Origin: Baffinella frigidus
Taxonomy: Eukaryota > Cryptophyceae > Cryptomonadales > Baffinellaceae
Reading direction: 5' to 3'
Assembly (NCBI GenBank): GCA_026770585.1
Contig: MU646595.1
Span: 196,375-213,232 of the forward strand
DNA length: 16,858 nucleotides
This document shows positions 7,246-16,200 of the stretch, in pieces (positions within the stretch are counted from its first letter, which is position 1; every line of letters begins with the position of its first letter). The notes beneath the pieces are model-generated. The model was not told the origin of the DNA. It saw only the letters and a list, made by a program, of their open reading frames with translations, and ran no database searches. The position numbers and the translations under genes are program-made.

Positions 7246-10200
7246 CAGATAGACAAAAAGACAGAGACAGAGAGATAGATAAAAAGACAGGCAGACAGAC
7301 AGTCATAGCGAGGATGACAGTGTGAGACTGAGAGACAGAGTGATAGAGAGGCTGTCTGACCAACATGGTCCCAATGGCGCTCAAGGTGAACCCAAACCCC
7401 TAAACTCCAAATCCTAAACCCCAAACCCCAAACCCGAAACCTCAAGCCCTCAACCCTAAACCCAAAACCCAAAATAAGGTGGAGCACATGGACCTGGCGG
7501 AGTGAAACCAGACGACGGACAACTCGGAAGAAAATGACAGACGAGATCTGTCATTTGACCAACTCAGCAAAACAAGACAGACAATTACCAGTAAATGACA
7601 AGCAAGATCTGTCATTTGACCAACACGGCAAAAAAAGACATACACTTCGCAGAAAATGACGAGAAAGATCTGGCATTTAACCCCTGACCCCAAAAAGGTG
7701 GAGCACATGGACCTGGCGGAGTGGAACCAGACGACGGACGACGATGATGATGACGAGTCCTCCTCCCTCGACGTCGGCAAGGTACGAAATTTATCACACG
7801 ACCAACGAAATTTACTACACAAGCATCGAAATTTACAACACAAATGGATCATACTAGTAATTATTCACAAATGGATCATACTAGTAATTATTAAGATTTG
7901 TTGTAGTACATTTCGTTGCCTACGGACGACGAGGGGGAGGAGTCCTCCTGCCTCGACGTCGGCAAGGTAATCTCAAGCCACCCCCACCGACGCTGTATCT
8001 GAACAGGACCTAGAGAGAGATCATGTATCGCTTCCTCCTGTCGGCAAGGTCTGCACCATCCCCATAGCCATAGCGATTTGACCAGCAATGCTTTCTTGTC
8101 ACCTCGCGCCACTTGCTGTCTGCTGACTGGTCAAATTCATGGACGAGCACGATTGCTTTTTTCAGGCCCCAAACCCCAACCCCCCACATCAGGCCCCAAA
8201 CCCCAACCCCCACATCAATTTTTTTCAGGCCCCAAACCCCAACCCCCACATCAATTTTTTCAGGCCCCAAACCCCAACCCCCACATCAATTTTTTTCAGG
8301 CCCCAAACCCCAACCCCCACCTCAGGACGCGCTCGACCGGCTCGCGCTGTCGATCGGCGGCAAGGCGGTGTTCCAGCTCGCGTTCCAGCAGGAGCTGGTG
8401 CCGACGTTCCTCGCGCACCCCGAGTGGGTCTACCGCCACGCGGCCCTCTCGTGCATCTCCCAGGTATACCCCCCCCCCCCAAAAAAAAAGCCACTTGTAA
8501 AGTCGGATTGTTCAGTGATTTTTTAAAACGTTGAAGTGTTCTGTGGTTTTTTAACACGTCAAGGATTGGATGGTCCTGAGTTTGAAAAACGTATCGTGAG
8601 GCGCGCGACTGGTACGCAAGCACACACAAAATAGTACTGCGAGGGGATTGGTTGACGCGGGATGCTCAGTGGAGCCAAACAAAACAACATTTACTTGCCC
8701 CGATGATGATGTAGCACCAGCACTGAACTGACGCGGGGTGATATTTCATGCGATTTCGGTGAGGTGCGTGACTGCAAGCAACAAAAAAGCAGTACTTGGA
8801 GGGTGGGGGATTGACGCGGGGTGGTGTGTGTCCAGATTGCCGAGGGGTGCTCGAAGCAGATGAAGGCCCACCTCAAGGACATTGTCGAGCAGGTCCCCGC
8901 CCGTGCCTAGGGTTCAGCGATTTAAGGGTTTAGGGACTAGAGTGTGAGGTCCCCGTCCCCGCCGCTCACCTCAAGGATATCGTCGAGCAGGGGCCCCCCA
9001 CGATTCCTCATCCTGATCGATCGCTTGCCGTGTTTGTAGCTGGCGAGAGTTGTTGGTAGCTGGTGTGTCCACAGCAGGACCCAGAAGCGAACTGCAATCG
9101 GTTGCTTGCCTTTGTTTTACAAGATGGGGGGATGAGGAGCGCGCCGACAAGTGCTGGCGGGTCCTTTTTCATATTGCTGACGGATCCGTGTGTGCAGATC
9201 GCGTGCCGGTTCGTGGACGAGCACCCGCGCGTGCGGTGGGCGGCGATCAACGCCATGGGCCAGCTCGAGACCGACCTCGGCCCCGACCTCCAGGACGGGT
9301 GCGGATCCGCGCCCCCAAACCCGTGTTTCGGTTCCCCTCCTATTATGCAAAGGTTGGTTCTAGTATTACCCCAACCTGTCTGCGATCAAAATGGTTCCGA
9401 CGTTAGGCCGCCACCTCTGATTGCTTCAGTCGAGTTGGTCCTCGCTGGTGTGTGTGTGTAGTCCCGTCTGCTTCCAGCACGCGCGATTCGCAGCTTCCAA
9501 GTATCTGAATCCGAAAAAAATCTCATAAAGCAGACTGCCAGTGTGCTGCAGAAATCCTGACCCCCACATCCGCAGATACCACGCGCGCGTGCTGCCGGCG
9601 CTGGTGCACGTGATGGAGGACGCGGCGAACCCGCGCGTCCAGTCGCACGCCGCGGCCGCCGTCATCAACTTCACCGAGAACTGCAAGAAGGAGATCCTCA
9701 TCGGGTACCTGGACGGGCTGCTCGGGAAGCTGGTGATCCTCCTGCAGGGGGGTGTGCGCATCGTGCAGGAGCAGGCCATCACGGCCATCGCGTCCGTGGC
9801 TGACTGTGTCGAGGACGCCTTTGCGCCCTACTATGCCGGCATCGTGCCGACCCTCAAGCAGATGCTTACCCAGGTGTGTAACAACCCCCGCAACGAGTTT
9901 CGGGTGTAGGGATCGCGTGACTTGGTGACTGTGTCGAGAGCGCTTTCTTCCCGTACTGTCCGGGAATCGTGCAAGGTCGCCGCCGCAAGGGAGCTCCCGC
10001 TCCCGGAGGGGGTGCATGACGAGCAGCTCTCGTTCTCTACCGCAGAGTCCAAGCATGCGACACCGGACGGAGTGCCACCAGCGCCTGAATACCTGGTTTA
10101 GGTGTTCGTCCAAATCTGACATCAACGAATATATTGCCATTAAGGGATCTGCATTTGGCAACTGATGTGGGAGTGAGTGGCCGTGCAGCGATGGGGACTG

Positions 10201-13200
10201 ACGCGAAATTATGGGCGGCAGTGCACGTCGAAGGAGCACCGCCTGCTCCGCGGCAAGACCATGGAGTGCATCTCCCTCATCGGCATCGCCGTTGGCAAGG
10301 AGGTCTTCCGCAACGACGCCAAGGAGGTCTGTCCCAGTCTATTTCGAAGCAATTTGGTGGGCCCGGGATGTTTTCTGCAAAGTTGACAGGTGAGTACTGC
10401 AAACGCTTGAGACTCGAGGGGCTGACGGGAGAGGGTGCACACAGGTTATGGACCAATTTTTCGCGACGCAGAGCACTGCGATGGACCCCGACGACCCCCA
10501 GGCGTCGTACCTCCTGCAGGCAACCACCCCTAAAACCTGCACCCTACGCCCTAAACCCCAAACCCCAAACCCCAAACCCAAACCCCAAACCCCAAACCCC
10601 AAACCCCAGACCCCAAACCCCAACCCATAAACCCATAGACCCTAAACCCCAAAACCCAAAACCCAAAACCCAAAACCCAAAACCCAAAACCCACACCCTA
10701 AGCCCCACACCCTGACCGCAGGCGTGGGGGCGGGTAGCGAAGGCGCTGGGGCAGGAGTTCATCCCGTACCTTCACGTGGTGATGCCGCCGCTGCTGCAGA
10801 GCGCCGGGATCAAAGCCGAGACGGTGTGTTGCCCGAGAAGCCAACCACAAGCCAATGCTTGCATCGTTGAGGCTGTCATGAGGCTGAGATAGCCCACCCT
10901 GTCAATTGGACAAAAACGGAGTTCACAGTTCATCGGATATTTCATTGAGCTTCAGGCGGGGCACAGGACGGTTTGATCGTCTCAAGGAGCTGAGTCTTTT
11001 TTATGGGGGGTCAAACTTTGTCGTGTTCGTACTTACACACTGGCTTGTTCGCAGGAGATCGCGGATGAGGACGGCGAGGAGGGGGAGGATGAGGAGGGCA
11101 TCGCGCACGTGGTCATCGAGACCGACACCGGCACCAAGAAGGTGCGCTACTCTTCATCTCCTCATCCAGGATAGGCCCGCCTCGGGAAAGCCCATGTAGG
11201 CTAACGATCACGCATGATGTCATCGAGACCGACACCGTCACCAAACGGTGCGCGCAGCGGAAAAGACGGTCCTTACTCTCCGACCATAATAATTGTGCAT
11301 CGCAGGTTGTCCACTCTCAGAAGGTGCGCATGAGCGTGCCTGAGCCACGACGCGCTTCATGTCAAAGCTGCCAAAACTGATGAGTGGCCTTCGCTGGAAC
11401 TCGTCCGCCTTCCTAGGGGAGACGCAGACGGGTGCAGAGGGGCCAATGAGCAGCTCCTGTGCCTCTGTTTTCACTGGGGGGAGGGGAGATGATGCCAGCA
11501 CCTGGCTGTGCTGAGCGAGCCGGATGTTGGTGACAAGGCACCCACCATCCTAGATCCTAAACCCGAAACCCAACCGCAGGTCGCGCTCAAGACCTCAGCG
11601 CTCGAAGAGAAGGAGACGGCGTGCAACATGCTCGTCTGCTACTTCGCCGAGCTCCAGGCACCCCAAAACCCTACACCCTAAACCCTCCACACCCCAAAAC
11701 CCCAAACCCTAACACCCCAAAACCCAAACCAAAATCCAAAACCCAAAACCCAAAACCCAAAACCACCTCAACCACCTCAACCACCTCAACCACCTAAGCC
11801 CCAAAACCCAAAACCAACACCCCAAACCCTAACCCACACACCGCACACCAGGAGGGGATGTTCCCGTACATCGAGGGGGTCGCGGGCCTGATGATCCCAC
11901 TCCTAGCCTTCGTGTACTCATCCGAGGTGCGGACGGCCGCGGCGGCGCTCATGCCGGAGCTGGTAACCCTAAACCCTATACCCTAAACCCTAAACCCTAA
12001 ACCCTAAACCCCAAACACTAAACACTAAACCCTAAACCCTAAACCTTAAACCCTAAACCCTTTACCCCAAACCCTGAACCCTAACTCCTAAACCCTAAAC
12101 CCTGAACCCCAGGTGCGGGCCGCGGTGGTGAGCCTCAGCAAGAACCTCTGCCAGCCGACGTTTGTCGCGACCCTCTGCGCCATGATCTTCGATAAGGTCA
12201 CCCGCCAACCTCTCCCAGCTCTAACTGAGTACTACTGGGTTCGCCATAGAAAAACAAAATGCCTTTTTGTAGTGGAGTTTCTGCTCTAAATGTGTTTTAT
12301 CGCGGGCGCAGTTGTACCCATGCAGAGGTAGAACTCCTCCTAACCCTTACACCTCAAACTTGCGATGCAGGTGGTGCAGGCACCACAAGTACTCAACACT
12401 AAGCAGTAAACACCAAATACTACACACTACACACTAAACACTAATCTCTGATCCCAACTCCCCAAAGCTTCACCTTGAATCCCCAATCCTTTAAACCCAC
12501 ACCCTGCCCCAGGTGGTGAAGGCGATCGTGGAAGAGCCGGAGCCGGAGGTGCAGCTCGCTCTGATAGAGGCCCTCCAGGAGTCCCTCGACCACGGCGGCG
12601 CTGGGAACGCCCCTCCCCATACACACACCCGCCCCCCGCACGCCACACCATCAAACACGCAGACGCCGATGTGGCTCGCCGCACCCACCCCGCACCTTTC
12701 GAATGCAGGGTGTTGGCCACGGACAGCCCCGGTAGGGCTCCTGGGGGCGCGTCTCTTGTAGGAGCACTAAACGCCACCCCTGTCCTTGCTGCGTCCTGGA
12801 GGGGGCGCGTGCTCTCCAGCATGCCCGCGAGCGAGCCGCAGCTGCGGGTGGCGATGAACCTGAGCATCCCGCGGTCCTGCTATCAGATGAACCAAGTCTG
12901 AATTAACAACCGCGCGAATCCCTCTCGGCAGGTGCCTGGGCAACGTGGACGGGCTCTACACCAAGGAGAAAGAGGTGCTGGAGTCGCTGGCGGCGGTGAC
13001 GGGCGAGGTGCTGCAGCGCGCCCAGGGCCGCGCCGAGGCCCGCACCGACGAGGATTTCGATGAGGTGCGCACCCTACCCCAAAACCCCATAAAAAAGCCA
13101 CAATTGAAAAAAACATTGAAAAATCTAACACAAAAGTTAACAAAATGAAAAACCTGCTGGCATGCTGGGCTTGCGGCAAAACAGTCGTTAGGTGTGGAGA

Positions 13201-16200
13201 GAAAAGAGCCCGGTCTCACCAAAGGGGGCGCGCAGGAGGAGGAGGAGGAGCAGGAGGAGGAGTCAATGCGGGACGACACTCTCCTCGACCAGATCGCGAC
13301 GTGTATCGGAAAGCTGGCCAAGACCCACCCTGCGGGGGTACGCCCCACACCCTAACTCCTGAACCCAAAAACTCGAAACCCAAAATCCGAACCCCTAAAC
13401 CCTACACCTCAAACCTCGAACCCCAAGCTCTAAACCCTAAACCTTAAACACTGAACACTGAACACTGAACACTGAACACTGAACACTGAACAAGCGGCAA
13501 TATTCTCCAAACCCCAAACCCCTAACCCCAACCCCTCACGCAGGTGCTGGCGCACTTCAACGCGGACCATTTGCAGCTGTACTCGGGGCTCGTGTCCTCG
13601 GGGATCACGGCGCACCGCCGCATCGGCGTCTGCGTGTTTGATGAGGTCCGCTTCGCTTTCTTCTTCTTTATTACTCTCGATACAGGTCCTAGGTAGGCCC
13701 TTGAGCCTTGAGTTGGGTGATGCACAAATGATGAGGTAAAGATGAGGTGCGCCCGCCGCATCGGCGTCAGCGTGTTTGATGAGGTCCGCTGCAACACCTG
13801 TTTTTTTCCTGGTGGATCATTGATAGTGTGTTTGGTAGGGCCACCGGACATTGCAGAACCCTGCGCGGTCGATCGCCGAGTGCACACCACACGCGTAACT
13901 GGGAAGAACTGTGAAACAAGGGGCGTCAGTCGTTTTTTTTTACGCGGAACGCGTGAAAGCTCGGGCGGTTGCCTGTTCAGTGTGGTAGTCCGCCGCGCTG
14001 AATCCCTGCGCGTGGCCGCGCCCTTGATCATCTTATTTATTACTCACGAGCCTTACTTTCAGACCGCGCTCACATGTGATTGAGAAGTGGGAAGAGCAAG
14101 GATCGGTTGAAAGAGCGGTGATGTGCTTCTTGAGAGTGATGCCCCCCCGCTCTGAATCCCCCCACCGCGGCCGCACCTGCCCTGTACCTACCTATATTCC
14201 TATCACCTACCCTATACCTTACATATACTCCTATTTCCTAACCTATACCTGACCAACACTCGTATTGCCTACCCTATACCTTTCCTATACCTTACCCATT
14301 CTCCGCGCCCCCGCAGGTGATAGAGAACTTGGAAGAGCCAGGACAGGGGATGATGATGCAGCTGCTCCCCCATCTCGTGGCCCTCGTCGCCGACCCCCAG
14401 CCGGAGGTCCGCTCCACCCCAAATCCTAACGAACAAGACGTTACTCCCCCTCGAACCCTCATTCCTGAACCCTAGACTCTAACACCAAATCCCATACCAT
14501 AAGATGGTGCCCACCAGAGCCCTGCAATCGAGGCTCCCGCCACAGCTGTGTGCGTCCTGCCGCACATGCACTAGTCTGCGGATACAGCGCTCGATGTGTT
14601 TACAGCGCAGGGGCTGTGCCGCGAGCAAATCACGAGCCTGGTCCTCCCCGTGGGCCTTAACTGGAGTCTGCTGGTTCAGTTTTTCGAATGCCGCCATCTA
14701 CTTGAACCTGTACTGAACCATGCCGCCCTCCCCCCTCGCAGGTGCGGCAGGCAGCGGTGTACGGGCTGGGAGTCTGCGCGCAGTTCGGCGGGGCGGTCTT
14801 CGCGGGTGCGGCGCCCCAGGCGAGTCTCCCACCCTGAACCCTGAACCCTGATGGCCCTCCCGTGCGGGCGCGCTGCACCGCTTGCGAGTCTTGGCCCCCC
14901 ATGCACTCAGGGGTCGGGTTTCGGACCGCATGCACGCCGGGTGCGGGTTCGGGCCTCCACCGCGGGCCGTGCCCTGTCGTGTTGACGGTTTAGGGTTCAG
15001 GGTTCAGGGCGGGGCTGTCAAGGTGGGCGCCGTCGGCCTGTCGTGCTGCGGGGATGCACTTGTGGACCGCAGGAAGCGTGGTGGTGCTCGACCTTGGCTG
15101 TGCTGAGAGGTTGACAAGGCAAGGTGCTCGAGCGGTGTGCGCAACAGCAACTCCAACCCCGAACCCTAACCCCCAAACCCCTTCCAGGTGATGCAAGCGA
15201 TCCAGCAGATGATGGGGGCACCGGACGCGCGATCGGAGGCCAACGTCATGGCCACGGACAACGCCGTCTCCGCCCTCGGCAAGGCCATTGAGGTTCACCT
15301 CAGCCCCTGCACTCTAAAACCAGCCCGAAGGCAGAAGTCCAGTGAGCTGCGCCCCCCGCGCTAGCTACCAACGGAAATTACAGGAACCTTAACGTTTCTA
15401 AACCGCCCCTCGCGCTGCAGTTCCACGGAGCGTCAATCGACCGCGTCAACGCCGTGCAGTTCTTCATCCAATACCTCCCAGTCACGGTAAGCCCTCGACC
15501 CCGAACCCCAACCCCAAACCCCAAACCCCAAACCCCAAACCTCAACCTCTGAACCCTAGACCCTAGACCCTAGACCCTAGACCCTAGACCCTAGACCCTA
15601 GACCCTAGACCCTAAACCCTAAACCCTAAACCCTAAACCCTAAACCCTAAACCCCAACCCCAAACACTAGGGGGACGCGGCCGAGGGCTTGGTGGTGCAC
15701 AAACGCCTGGTCTTGCTCCTGGAAGCGGGCGAGCCTGTCGTCTTCGACTCCCCCGAAGCTATGCTGCCAAAGGTCCGCACCACGCCAGATTCCTCTTGGG
15801 GGTTCGGCTCTTTCCGAGCGCACTTTTGGGCGCCGAACTATCTCAATGATAACTAAATTCCCATTGTTGCTCCCGGGGAATTGACTGTTGGCGACCCTTT
15901 CCAAGAATCTGGCGTGGTACCAAGTGTGACACGCGAGAGCTCTTTGTTCGTGGCGTTTTGATGGATCAAACACGGGTGCGTCCTGGTCTAGCGTTTAGGA
16001 GGTTTGAGTGTTCGCTGCGCTCGCGTCTCTCCCTGACTTGAGCCCTAAACTTCCTGCGTGCAATGATCTCGAGAAGCTGTGCTCCCCCCCACCACTGATA
16101 TTTCGGTTGGTGGGCAGATTCAGGTAGTGAATTTCCGCTGAATTTTTGGATTTCCGCTGATCTTTTGTTGGGGTTGGTTGAGGGGCACATTCTGGTGATG

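Larger units (their letters stand above)
7138..7697 (+). other. IPO5 intron 8 containing nested tail and head copies
   Basis: In order it holds: a GATA-rich microsatellite (7155-7310); a copy of the exon 8 tail (7360-7385, 24/26 identical to 7100-7125) ending AAG|GT; telomere-like repeats (7386-7475); a copy of the exon 9 head (7476-7520, 44/45 identical to 7695-7739, with TGG changed to TGA); and a 61-bp minisatellite (7532-7682). The inner 7386-7478 segment looks like a complete miniature intron flanked by exon edges. Confidence 0.85.
7782..8325 (+). other. IPO5 intron 9 with exon 9 tail copies and repeated acceptors
   Basis: The exon 9 tail with its donor (7755-7784) is copied at 7940-7969 (29/30 identical, AAG|GTAATC) and more weakly at 8031-8050 (TCGGCAAG|GT). 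Between them lies an inverted-repeat block (7803-7918). The 3' part is a five-unit acceptor-bearing repeat (8158-8325). Confidence 0.85.

Noticed and set aside
7360-7520. Exon 8 and exon 9 copies as functional mutually exclusive exons
   Set aside because: They are partial, and the exon 9 copy has an in-frame TGA; the flanking full exons complete the family alignment.
8158-8325. CRISPR-like array because of regular repeats
   Set aside because: Units are directly adjacent low-complexity CCCCAAA text without unique spacers, inside a eukaryotic intron.
9523-10239. A 238-codon minus-strand open frame
   Set aside because: It lies opposite the conserved importin exons 13 and 14 and is a shadow of their GC-rich third positions.
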